Shown: piece after piece, positions 36,300-44,842 of the stretch
Numbering within the stretch: position 1 is the stretch's first letter
Layout: every line of letters begins with the position of its first letter
NCBI RefSeq assembly: GCF_003688495.1
Contig: NZ_REFH01000012.1
Span: 62,001 to 126,000, forward strand
Source: Flavobacterium weaverense
GTDB taxonomy: Bacteria > Bacteroidota > Bacteroidia > Flavobacteriales > Flavobacteriaceae
Direction of reading: 5' to 3'
Length of the DNA: 64,000 nt
Notes under the pieces: model-generated
What the model was told of the DNA's origin: nothing
The model's input: the letters and a program-made list of their open reading frames with translations, nothing else
Databases searched by the model: none
Program-made: the position numbers and the translations under genes

Positions 36300-39200
36300 T
36301 TATTTCTTATAGAACTTTTTATACTTAGGATATGATAAAGCTCCTATAACGGTAATGGCTCCTAAAGAATACCAAATCCAATTAAGTGAATGTGCTTCTC
36401 CACTAGCATAAGAGTGCAAACCAACTAGATGGAAATTTACACCGTAATAAGTGAATAAAATAGATACAAAAGCAAACATGCTCATCAAGTTAAAGATCCA
36501 TTTACCTCGTAATGCAGGAACAAACCTCATGTGTATTACAAAAGCATACACCATGATACTAATCAATGCCCAAGTCTCTTTTGGATCCCACCCCCAGTAA
36601 CGTCCCCAACTTTCGTTGGCCCATTGTCCTCCTAAAAAGTTTCCTATTGTTAACATGATTAAACCAATAGTAAGTGCAAGTTCATTGATATAAGTAATCT
36701 CTTGAATGTTCAAATCCATTTTAGCTTTGTTTTTCTCATTCGTAAAGAAAATTAAAAGCAATGAAACAAATCCTAAAATCATTCCCAATGCAAATGGACC
36801 ATAACTAGCTACAATAACTGCAACGTGTATCATTAACCAATATGAGTTAAGTACAGGTTGTAAATTAGCGATTTCAGGGTCAATCCAGTTCATGTATGCT
36901 GCAGCTAAAATCATTGCCGTAACAAATGCTGAAGACGCTACAGTAAGCTTCGATTTAATATCGAATGCTAAACCAAAAAACATCGTTGCCCATGCAACAT
37001 ATATAATAGATTCATATGCATTACTCCATGGCGCGTGTCCTGAAATATACCATCTCGCTATTAATCCTCCGGTGTGCAAAATAAATAATACAAGCACTAC
37101 AATATGCATGAAATTAACTAAATAATTTAATGCTTTTCTTTCTTTAAATATCTTTAGAATAGTAAAAAACAGCATCAATATTGCAGCAAAAACATACCAA
37201 TAAGGTAATTTTTGGAATACATCATACTTATTATACAAAACCTCTGAAGTAATTTTTTCTTCGCTGGGCCTTACTTTACTTCCAAAACGCTTTTGGAAAC
37301 CATTGATACTTTCTAATAATTCATCAGCGGTTTTGTAATCATTAGAATTAGCTGCGTTAGCTAATGATCCAAAATACAATGGCAACACGTTTTTAGTATA
37401 CGTTGCTTCCATTCCTTTTAATCCAGCCTCATTCAGCTCTAAAAACGAAACCCACTTGTTATTTTTATCTTCTGGAATTGGGAAAATCTTTAGGATTCTA
37501 CCACTTAAAGCAGACTCCATTAAATTTACCTTTTTATCCGTTTCAATAAAATCTTTCTCAAATTGATTTGGATTCGCTGATTTGAATGCTTCTTCCAGAT
37601 ATTTAGAAAGTTTATAATTTCCTTTATCATCAAAAAATGATACAAATGGAGCAAATTCTGCATTTTTGTCAATTCCAATAATCTTTCGAATACTGTCATT
37701 TCCACTTTTGATATAAATAATCGGAATCTCTATCCAATAACTAGCATATTGTGTCATCGACATGAAAACTTGATCAGAGTTCATTCCCTTGTAGCTATTA
37801 GCATGGCTAACTTTTCTCAGTAATTCAGATGAAAAAGTATTAATAGGTTTCATTCTACCGCCTCCATCTTGAATTACAAGACGACCAAACTTTTCAGCAT
37901 GCGCTTCTGGAACTTTAAATTTTGCAATTAAAGCTTGAAGCTCGTCTTGACTTAATGTTTTCTTCGAATGATTTTCATGTGTTGTTGCTGCAGCTTCTTC
38001 AGGTGCTGTGGCTGCTTCAGTATGTGCATGTCCTTCATGGTCGGCATGATCATGCGCAGGTTCTTGAGCAAAGCCACTAAAACATAACAATAACATTAAG
38101 AGTGTTAAAAGTTTAGCCTTTTTTATTTTAACAACATCTAGCTTTCTTTTAATATCTGCAAAGCGAGAATGCTTCGTAAACATAATAGCCATCATGGCAA
38201 AATATAATAAAAAGTAACCGATATAAGTTAAAGCTGTTCCCCAAAAATCATGATTTACAGATAAAATTGTTCCTTTTTCATCTGGGTCAAAGCCCGACTG
38301 GAAAAAGCGATATCCTTTATGATCTAATACATTATTCATATAGATATGAGCGTCAAATGGTTTTTCATCTTCGACAGTTACTTTACTTTCAAAAGAAGAA
38401 TAACTTTTTTCTGTGCCCGGATATTTCTGCGCAATAAAATCATTCAATTTTACCTTAAATGGTAAAATGTAAGCTTTACTTCCGTAGAAAAAAGTATAGT
38501 CAATGTTCCCTATTTTTACCGTTTTAGAGTCTCCTATTTTACCTTTCGAACCAACTAACGTTACTATTTTTTCTTGACCTTCAGCCATTAACTTCACTGT
38601 TAAAGCGTCTTCATGAGTTTTAGCTTTGTAATCATTATCTGATTCATAATCCATAATACCTTTCACGGCTTCGTCCGGAAAAACAAAACGCATCTCGCCG
38701 ATGGTGTATAAAGATCGCATCATTAACGGCTGTACATTGTCCTTTGTAACTGTTCCTTCTAGCTTGTCAGCCATTCGCATAAAGTTACCTTCAAAAGGAG
38801 TTTGAATCGTGTATGCACTTCCAGTGGTTGTAATATTTATCGCTCCATCAGTTGGTTTATTCAGTGCAAACAAAACATTATGTATATTTTGCACTTCACC
38901 TTCTTTTAGAAAATGTTCGTGACGTCCACCGTCGCCGGCTTCTACAATTTTCAAATATAAAATACCTTTTGCGTCAGGCTTGATATATTCCTTGGCACCC
39001 ATAATAAAGTTCTCATACTCTACTTCAAACTTAGTATCTGCAAAATTTTCAGACATACTAAAATTATTGTTTGTAGCTGGAGAAAGCAAAACTTGCTTTT
39101 CAAAAACTCTACGCTTCATTTCGCCTTTATACTCTCCATCTGCAAAAACAGTTAGGAAAGTTTTATCAGAATAAATTTGGTTTTCCGAAGCGCCTTCGCG

Positions 39201-39521
39201 TATCGGCATCATGCCCTCATAGCTAATATAACGGGTTACGGCAGCACCCAAAATTATAAAGATGAAAGATAAATGGAGTATTAAAGTTGCCCACTTTTCT
39301 TTCTTCAATAATTGGTATCGTTTGATATTACCAATAAAATTGATGACAAAAAACAAATGAATAGCTTCAAACCACCATGCATTGTAAATTAAAATTTTCG
39401 CGGTATCTGTATTGTATTTACTTTCGATAAAAGTTCCAGTAGCCATCGCAACGGCATAGGATATAAATAAAAAAGCCATTAATCGTGTAGAAAACAAAAA
39501 AGAAAATATTTTTTTATCCAT
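36300..39521 (-). CDS. ccsBA: fused cytochrome c assembly protein CcsB-CcsA (ResB/ResC)
   Basis: A 1073-residue system II cytochrome c synthetase that exports haem and attaches it to apocytochromes. The start is ATG 39521 ('MDKKIFSFLFSTRLMAFL'); a TTG start 11 codons upstream is less likely. The N-terminal CcsB part has four transmembrane helices with a large periplasmic insert (about 130-440). The CcsA part (about 750-1073) has the tryptophan-rich haem motif 'WGRYWGWDPKETWALI' (about 970-985) and periplasmic histidines in 'HTGGLIARWYISGHAPWSN' and 'VNFHLVGLHSYASG'. Between them lies a His/Glu/Ala-rich linker (about 487-520). Fusions of this kind are usual in Bacteroidota and epsilonproteobacteria. 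Confidence 0.94.
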   Translation of the reverse strand: MDKKIFSFLFSTRLMAFLFISYAVAMATGTFIESKYNTDTAKILIYNAWWFEAIHLFFVINFIGNIKRYQLLKKEKWATLILHLSFIFIILGAAVTRYISYEGMMPIREGASENQIYSDKTFLTVFADGEYKGEMKRRVFEKQVLLSPATNNNFSMSENFADTKFEVEYENFIMGAKEYIKPDAKGILYLKIVEAGDGGRHEHFLKEGEVQNIHNVLFALNKPTDGAINITTTGSAYTIQTPFEGNFMRMADKLEGTVTKDNVQPLMMRSLYTIGEMRFVFPDEAVKGIMDYESDNDYKAKTHEDALTVKLMAEGQEKIVTLVGSKGKIGDSKTVKIGNIDYTFFYGSKAYILPFKVKLNDFIAQKYPGTEKSYSSFESKVTVEDEKPFDAHIYMNNVLDHKGYRFFQSGFDPDEKGTILSVNHDFWGTALTYIGYFLLYFAMMAIMFTKHSRFADIKRKLDVVKIKKAKLLTLLMLLLCFSGFAQEPAHDHADHEGHAHTEAATAPEEAAATTHENHSKKTLSQDELQALIAKFKVPEAHAEKFGRLVIQDGGGRMKPINTFSSELLRKVSHANSYKGMNSDQVFMSMTQYASYWIEIPIIYIKSGNDSIRKIIGIDKNAEFAPFVSFFDDKGNYKLSKYLEEAFKSANPNQFEKDFIETDKKVNLMESALSGRILKIFPIPEDKNNKWVSFLELNEAGLKGMEATYTKNVLPLYFGSLANAANSNDYKTADELLESINGFQKRFGSKVRPSEEKITSEVLYNKYDVFQKLPYWYVFAAILMLFFTILKIFKERKALNYLVNFMHIVVLVLFILHTGGLIARWYISGHAPWSNAYESIIYVAWATMFFGLAFDIKSKLTVASSAFVTAMILAAAYMNWIDPEIANLQPVLNSYWLMIHVAVIVASYGPFALGMILGFVSLLLIFFTNEKNKAKMDLNIQEITYINELALTIGLIMLTIGNFLGGQWANESWGRYWGWDPKETWALISIMVYAFVIHMRFVPALRGKWIFNLMSMFAFVSILFTYYGVNFHLVGLHSYASGEAHSLNWIWYSLGAITVIGALSYPKYKKFYKK

Positions 39522-39707
39522 TTTTATGGGATTACGTTTTTTAAATTGCCACAAAAGTACTCAAAATTGTTGACTTCCATATTCTGACATTTGTTAATTT
39601 AAACCAAAATTAAGACTTCCATTAATAACTGTTATTCCATAATTTTAGTACCATTCACGAATTTTAAATAGAGTAATTTTCAATTAAAAATCTATCATTT
39701 TTTTTGC

Positions 39708-39715
39708 TAATTTTG
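39708..39715 (+). promoter_or_regulatory. -7 promoter element of the DUF2520 gene, probably leaderless
   Basis: TAATTTTG matches TAnnTTTG and ends 4 bp before the ATG at 39720, so transcription would start at or beside the start codon. Confidence 0.5.
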
Positions 39716-39719
39716 GCGC

Positions 39720-40493
39720 ATGGTCAAAATCATTATTATCGGTTCTGGAAATGTTGCACAGCATCTCATTTTCGCTTTCGAACAAGCAAAGAAAGAAGGT
39801 GGAACGATCGAACTAATTCAAGCTTTTACTCGAAAAAGAGAAACGCTTGTACATTTACTCGATTTTGATCGAATCGCTACTGAATTTAGTGATTTAGTAG
39901 AGGCCGATTTGTACATCGTTGCTGTTTCTGATGATGCAATATCTGAGGTGGTCTCACAACTTCCCTTTAAAAATAGATTAGTAGTTCACACCTCCGGAAG
40001 TGTTCCGCTGACTGCTTTGAATGAAGAAAATCGAAAAGGAGTTTTTTATCCATTGCAAACTTTTACTAAAAACAAATTAGTCGATTTCAGCAGCATTCCT
40101 ATTTGTTTAGAAAGCGAAAACGCAACTGATTTCCAACTTTTAGACAAAGTTGCCAAATCAATTTCAAATTCTGTTTTTGCAATTAATACCGAGCAGCGAA
40201 AAGCATTGCATGTCGCAGCCGTTTTTGTCAATAATTTTACAAACCACCTTTATCAGATAGGAAATGAAATTTGTGATGAAAACCATGTGCCATTTGACAT
40301 ATTAAAACCTTTAATTGCCGAAACAGCTAACAAAATCATGATGCTTTCACCTATAGACGCGCAAACAGGCCCTGCTAAGCGCAATGATAAAGCAACTATT
40401 GATGCGCATGAGCAATTTATTTCGAATGAAAACCAACTAACTATCTACAAAATACTAACACAATCAATACAAGAAAATGGCAAAAAGTTATAA
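39720..40493 (+). CDS. Rossmann-fold plus DUF2520 protein
   Basis: A 257-residue cytoplasmic protein. The N-terminal Rossmann-like NAD(P)-binding fold has 'IIIIGSGNVAQHLIFAFEQA' (about 4-23, GxGxxA type) and 'LYIVAVSDDAISEVVSQL'; the DUF2520 domain follows from about 125 ('ALHVAAVFVNNFTNHLYQIG'). It resembles pyrroline-5-carboxylate or 3-hydroxyisobutyrate type reductases but no substrate is known. The 3' end overlaps the KdsC-like gene by 17 bp; I recall the two genes together in other flavobacteria. Confidence 0.9.
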   Translation: MVKIIIIGSGNVAQHLIFAFEQAKKEGGTIELIQAFTRKRETLVHLLDFDRIATEFSDLVEADLYIVAVSDDAISEVVSQLPFKNRLVVHTSGSVPLTALNEENRKGVFYPLQTFTKNKLVDFSSIPICLESENATDFQLLDKVAKSISNSVFAINTEQRKALHVAAVFVNNFTNHLYQIGNEICDENHVPFDILKPLIAETANKIMMLSPIDAQTGPAKRNDKATIDAHEQFISNENQLTIYKILTQSIQENGKKL

Positions 40494-41004
40494 AGAAATA
40501 ATGAACGACATCACAACCTTTATTTTTGATGTCGATGGTGTATTAACCGATAGTTCTGTTTTTGTAACCAATGAAGGTGACATTTTAAGAACAATGAATA
40601 TTCGCGATGGTTATGCTATGAAAGCAGCTGTAGAAAGTGGTTACAATGTTTGCATTATCTCTGGCGGAAGCAACGAAGGCGTTCGCGTACGATTAAGAAA
40701 TCTTGGCATAACAGATATTCATTTGGGCACCCCAGATAAAGTGGAAACCTTTGATGAGTATACTGATGTTTACAATATTAAACCAGAGCAAGTACTTTAT
40801 ATGGGTGATGATATTCCAGATTACCATGTGATGAAATTAGTTGGTTTACCAACTTGCCCGCAAGATGCAAGTCCAGAAATAAAGAATATTTCCAAGTATA
40901 TTTCACATAAAAATGGTGGAAAAGGTGCCGCAAGAGATGTTATTGAACAAGTGATGAAAGCACAAGGAAAATGGATGGCTCATTTTAATGGAAAACACGA
41001 TTAA
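40477..41004 (+). CDS. HAD-family phosphatase, KdsC-like
   Basis: A 175-residue C0-type HAD phosphatase without cap domain, the usual KdsC size. Motif I is 'FIFDVDGVLTD' (15-25; nucleophile D18), motif II the serine/threonine in 'CIISGGSNEG', motif III the lysine in 'GTPDKVETF', and motif IV 'YMGDDIPDYHVM'. KdsC removes phosphate from KDO 8-phosphate in lipopolysaccharide core synthesis. The match to KdsC is at motif and length level; other sugar phosphates are possible. Overlaps the DUF2520 gene by 17 bp. Confidence 0.88.
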   Translation: MAKSYKEIMNDITTFIFDVDGVLTDSSVFVTNEGDILRTMNIRDGYAMKAAVESGYNVCIISGGSNEGVRVRLRNLGITDIHLGTPDKVETFDEYTDVYNIKPEQVLYMGDDIPDYHVMKLVGLPTCPQDASPEIKNISKYISHKNGGKGAARDVIEQVMKAQGKWMAHFNGKHD

Positions 41005-41009
41005 TTAAA

Positions 41010-41221
41010 GAGCAGTGTTTTGTGATCAGTTTCTAATTTATTGGTCAGTGGTCAGTTTGTATTGATAACTTGAAGAATAGTACTATTAACATTAATGCTT
41101 TAGCTCTAAGAAGTTAAGTACTCAAATTCTGAAAACTAATCATTGAACACTGAAAACTAACCACTGAAGACTGAAGACTGACCACTGAAGACTGACCACT
41201 GAAGACTGACCACTGAACACT
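41010..41221. repeat. degenerate inverted array of CACTGA/GACTGA words
   Basis: The right part (41140-41221) consists of short direct repeats, notably three copies of ACTGACCACTGAAG-like words. The left part (41010-41060) contains the complement (GGTCAGTGGTCAG), so the whole forms a loose inverted repeat around an ordinary A/T-rich centre. The right arm ends 6 bp before the next start codon. The same words recur at 55227-55289. Confidence 0.78.
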
Positions 41222-41226
41222 ACTAA

Positions 41227-42147
41227 ATGAAATTCCTAAAACTAATTCGATATCAAAACTTATTAATGCTTGCTTTTATGCAGCTTGTTTTTAGATATGG
41301 ATTTTTTAAAATGCAGAACATTCAGTTAGCATTATCTGATTTACAGTATGGGCTAATGGTTTTGTCTACCGTTTTGATAGCCGCGGGTGGTTACGCTATT
41401 AATAACATATATGATCAAGAAACAGACAACTATAATAAACCGGAAGATGTTATCGTTGGAAAATCAATTTCAGAAACCACAGCATATAATATTTATATCG
41501 CCGTTACTGTAATTGGAGTCAGCTTAGGATTTTATTTATCGAATGTTATTGAAAAACCAGGCTTTGCCGCTATTTTTATATTAATCGCTGCTACATTATA
41601 TTTATACGCGACAAGTTTAAAGCAAATGATGTTAGTAGGGAATATAGTTGTAGCTATTCTACTTTCATTTAGCATAATTATCGTAGGAATATTTGATTTA
41701 TATCCTGCAACGATTGCTTCCAATCAACAAGAGATGAGATTGTATTTTTCAATTCTACTTGACTATGCAATTTTTGCTTTTATCATTAATTTAAATAGGG
41801 AAATAGTTAAAGATATTGAGGATATAGATGGAGATTGCAATCAGTCAATGAACACAGTAGCAGTTGCGATAGGAAAGTCAAAAACTGTAAAACTAGTTTT
41901 CATCCTGAGTTTCATCCCTCTAATAACTCTTATTTATTACCTTAATAGATATTTATTAGACTTATTTTTTCTAAGTATCTATCTGTTACTTTTTGTTTGT
42001 GGTCCACTACTCTACTTTACAATTAAAATTATCAGCGCAAAATCTAAAAAAGATTTTCATTCACTCAGTACAGTTTTAAAATACATACTTTTTTTCGGAA
42101 TTTTGTCTGTCGTAGCCATTACTTTAAATATGAAATACAATGCTTAA
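41227..42147 (+). CDS. UbiA-family prenyltransferase (geranylgeranylglycerol-phosphate geranylgeranyltransferase-like)
   Basis: A 306-residue membrane protein with eight or nine helices. The first aspartate-rich motif is 'NNIYDQETDNYNKP' (about 60-73) and the second 'REIVKDIEDIDGDCNQ' (about 192-207). Short loops and the opening 'LKLIRYQNLLMLAFMQ' resemble the group annotated as digeranylgeranylglyceryl phosphate synthase in Bacteroidota. The true lipid substrate in bacteria of this group is not established; another aromatic or polyprenyl acceptor is possible. It overlaps the maf gene by 8 bp. Confidence 0.86.
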   Translation: MKFLKLIRYQNLLMLAFMQLVFRYGFFKMQNIQLALSDLQYGLMVLSTVLIAAGGYAINNIYDQETDNYNKPEDVIVGKSISETTAYNIYIAVTVIGVSLGFYLSNVIEKPGFAAIFILIAATLYLYATSLKQMMLVGNIVVAILLSFSIIIVGIFDLYPATIASNQQEMRLYFSILLDYAIFAFIINLNREIVKDIEDIDGDCNQSMNTVAVAIGKSKTVKLVFILSFIPLITLIYYLNRYLLDLFFLSIYLLLFVCGPLLYFTIKIISAKSKKDFHSLSTVLKYILFFGILSVVAITLNMKYNA

Positions 42148-42724
42148 AAATAAATTAAAGAAATACCGTTTAATTCTTGCTTCGGGCTCACCGCGTCGCC
42201 AACAATTTTTTACAGATTTAGATTTGGATTTTGAAATCCGATTGAAAGAAATTGAAGAAATTTATCCGTTAGAACTCCAGGCAGAAGAAATAACAAACTT
42301 TTTAGCAGAATTAAAATCGAGCGCTTTTGAAGGAGAACTAAAAGATGGCGAAATTTTAGTTACTAGCGACACTATTGTTTGGCATAACAATAAAGCTTTG
42401 GGTAAACCCAAAGATAAAAAAGATGCTTACGAAATTTTAAAATCACTATCTAATAGCACGCACGAAGTTATTACTTCAGTATGTTTCAAAACAAATCAAA
42501 AAATTGATTTACTTCATGAAGTCACAAAAGTGACTTTTAACGAACTGAACGATGAAGCTATTTATTATTACCTAGAAAATTTTAAGCCGTACGATAAGGC
42601 AGGATCTTATGGAATTCAGGAGTGGATTGGTTTTATAGGCGTTTCAAAAATAGAAGGTTCCTATGCTAACGTTATGGGAATGCCAACTGATAAAGTATAC
42701 GAATATTTATCTAAATTAACATAA
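42140..42724 (+). CDS. Maf-family nucleotide pyrophosphatase
   Basis: A 194-residue cytoplasmic protein of normal Maf length. The signature 'ILASGSPRR' is at 12-20, the catalytic aspartate region at 'VTSDTIVWHN' (about 74-83) and 'DKAGSYGIQEW' at about 153-163. Maf enzymes hydrolyse dTTP, UTP or modified nucleotides to the monophosphate and have been linked to septum formation. The start overlaps the UbiA-type gene by 8 bp and the MscS-like gene follows after 1 bp, so the three form one operon. Confidence 0.94.
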   Translation: MLKNKLKKYRLILASGSPRRQQFFTDLDLDFEIRLKEIEEIYPLELQAEEITNFLAELKSSAFEGELKDGEILVTSDTIVWHNNKALGKPKDKKDAYEILKSLSNSTHEVITSVCFKTNQKIDLLHEVTKVTFNELNDEAIYYYLENFKPYDKAGSYGIQEWIGFIGVSKIEGSYANVMGMPTDKVYEYLSKLT

Positions 42725-42725
42725 T

Positions 42726-43262
42726 ATGGAGATTTTAGCATTACAAGAATACTCAAAGGAATTGATCGCCAGTGCAATTTTATTAGTGACGCTTCTTTTC
42801 TTTAGAACGGCAACAACAAAACTCGTACGACGTTACGCTAAAACAAACCAAACACTCGAGCATAGAACTAATTTAGTTGTCAAGTATATGCACTTGTTTT
42901 TATATATTTTGGCAGCTATCGCGCTAATAATTATTTGGGGTGTTCAAACTAAAGATATTATTTTAGCATTTTCGTCTGTAACTACAGTTGTGGGTGTGGC
43001 ATTAATTGCTCAATGGTCCATACTGAGTAATATAACTGCTGGCATTATTTTATTTTTCTCCTTTCCATTTAAAATAGGCGACGTAATTAAAATTCATGAT
43101 AAAGATTTTCCAATTATTGCAGAGATTGTGGATATTAGTGCCTTTCATGTTTTTTTAAAGACATATGATGGTGAGCAAATAATTTATCCAAATAATCTAC
43201 TTTTACAAAAAGGTATTTCGATTTTAAAAGATCATTTTAAGGATAAGGAATTTGTGGATTAA
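42726..43262 (+). CDS. small MscS-family mechanosensitive channel
   Basis: A 178-residue membrane protein, shorter than E. coli MscS (286). It has an N-terminal helix (about 12-30), a second (about 55-72), the pore-lining helix (about 78-108, 'AFSSVTTVVGVALIAQWSIL') and the beta domain ('FKIGDVIKIHDKDFPIIAEI', 'DGEQIIYPNNLLLQKGI'). The C-terminal alpha/beta vestibule is missing, as in minimal members. It probably opens under membrane tension on hypo-osmotic shock. Last gene of the run from 41227. Confidence 0.9.
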   Translation: MEILALQEYSKELIASAILLVTLLFFRTATTKLVRRYAKTNQTLEHRTNLVVKYMHLFLYILAAIALIIIWGVQTKDIILAFSSVTTVVGVALIAQWSILSNITAGIILFFSFPFKIGDVIKIHDKDFPIIAEIVDISAFHVFLKTYDGEQIIYPNNLLLQKGISILKDHFKDKEFVD

Positions 43263-43556
43263 TACTCAGATCGAATACTATAATCGTGCTAGTTAAATAT
43301 AAAGTACGGCTGACTTAAAATGTAGTGGATCCATTTTAAATATATATGTGATTAACATCTAAAACTATCAAGTACTAACATCGATTTTTAATTCACTTTG
43401 TTTTGTAAAATTTCGTACTTTATACAACTGTTAGCAAAGTGTTAATTATATAAGTATTGGGCGAAAATATATAATGCTTGTCTTTTGATTTAATCACATA
43501 TTTGTCAATTGATAACAACTGAAAATTAGTTCGTTTTAACGAAACACAAAACTACA

Positions 43557-44756
43557 ATGGACGAGAACTTGAAACTACCGTTTTATGCTAAATTGACTCT
43601 AGTTTTACTAGGATTAATTTCACTGACTTTTATATTTTATATCGCACAAGATATATTGATACCAGTGATGATGTCCTTTTTGTTTGCCATATTACTTTAT
43701 CCTGTCGTTCAGTTTTTCAAATCAAAAATTCGTTTACCACATGTGATAGCAGTTATGTTAGCGGTCGTGATATTCGTATTAGTTTTTATTGGACTTTTTG
43801 TTTTTTTATCTTTCCAAATTAGTGATTTCGTCAACGATTTTGATAAGATTGAACGCAATTTTAATATTCATCTTAATAGCATACAAGGCTTTATAAGAGA
43901 TAATTTCCATTTAAGTTCTAGCGAACAGAAGAAATACATTGACACAGCCACTGAAGATTCTATGGCAAAAGGTAAAGAAATGATAGGCAGTACGTTGATG
44001 TCATTCACAGACACTCTTGTAAACTTGACTTTAATACCTATTTATACTTTTTTAATTCTTTTATATAGAACTCACTTTTTACTTTTTTTATCTAAATTAA
44101 TTAAAAAAGAAAATCACGAACAATTAAAAAATATATTGACAAACATAAGAGTAGCAATCAATAGCTACATTGTTGGACTTATAATTGAAACAGTTTTGAT
44201 CGCAATCATGACTACCGCTGGTTTCATGTTAATTGGTTTAAAGTATGCTGTATTACTAGGAATTGTTACTGGAATACTAAATCTTATACCGTACATAGGA
44301 ATTCTTTTTGCTGGATTACTTAGTATTTTAGCATCACTTACTGGCTCGCCAGATCTCTCAATAATTATAGGTGTGATTGTGATCACGATAGTCGTTCAGT
44401 TAATTGACAACAACATTCTTGTCCCAATAATCGTAAGTTCAAAAGTAGAAATCAATGCCTTTATTTCAATCATTGGAATTATTATAGGCGGAGCAATTGC
44501 AGGAGTTTCGGGAATGTTTTTGGCATTACCTATAATAGCAATCTTGAAAGTTATTTTTGATCGCGTAGAATCATTAGAACCTTGGGGTTATTTAATGGGA
44601 GACCATCTTCCCAGAACGTACACTTGGCGTAAAATTAAGTTGCCACTTTTTGATGAAGAGCAACAAAGTGAAGTTAACTTTATAAAAGCTGATGTTATAG
44701 TTCCAGTTTTTACTGAAACTACGACTGAAAATAATCCTGATAGAACGGATCAATAA
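43557..44756 (+). CDS. AI-2E family transporter (PerM/YdjX-like permease)
   Basis: A 399-residue inner-membrane protein with about eight transmembrane helices and a periplasmic insert (about 95-160). Family features are the opening 'IAQDILIPVMMSFLFAILLY', 'IPIYTFLILLYRTHF' in the middle and 'LNLIPYIGILFAGLL' plus 'DNNILVPIIVSSKVEINAF' near the C terminus. Characterised relatives export AI-2 or sodium; most substrates are unknown. It is preceded by a 294-bp gap and stands alone. Confidence 0.92.
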   Translation: MDENLKLPFYAKLTLVLLGLISLTFIFYIAQDILIPVMMSFLFAILLYPVVQFFKSKIRLPHVIAVMLAVVIFVLVFIGLFVFLSFQISDFVNDFDKIERNFNIHLNSIQGFIRDNFHLSSSEQKKYIDTATEDSMAKGKEMIGSTLMSFTDTLVNLTLIPIYTFLILLYRTHFLLFLSKLIKKENHEQLKNILTNIRVAINSYIVGLIIETVLIAIMTTAGFMLIGLKYAVLLGIVTGILNLIPYIGILFAGLLSILASLTGSPDLSIIIGVIVITIVVQLIDNNILVPIIVSSKVEINAFISIIGIIIGGAIAGVSGMFLALPIIAILKVIFDRVESLEPWGYLMGDHLPRTYTWRKIKLPLFDEEQQSEVNFIKADVIVPVFTETTTENNPDRTDQ

Positions 44757-44818
44757 TTTTCTAGGAATTATAGATAGTTACTCTGACCGTAAAGAACTTT
44801 TTTTTCTACTTATTATAT

Positions 44819-44826
44819 TATTTTTG
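44819..44826 (+). promoter_or_regulatory. -7 promoter element of the outer-membrane protein gene at 44843
   Basis: TATTTTTG matches TAnnTTTG, 16 bp before the ATG at 44843. CTTT is found where TTG is expected. Confidence 0.5.
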
Positions 44827-44842
44827 AGTTTATAATTAGACT

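Noticed and set aside
41140..41221. Short direct repeats as a CRISPR or phage attachment site
   Set aside because: The words are 6-14 bp, irregular and without spacers; no integrase or tRNA end is near.
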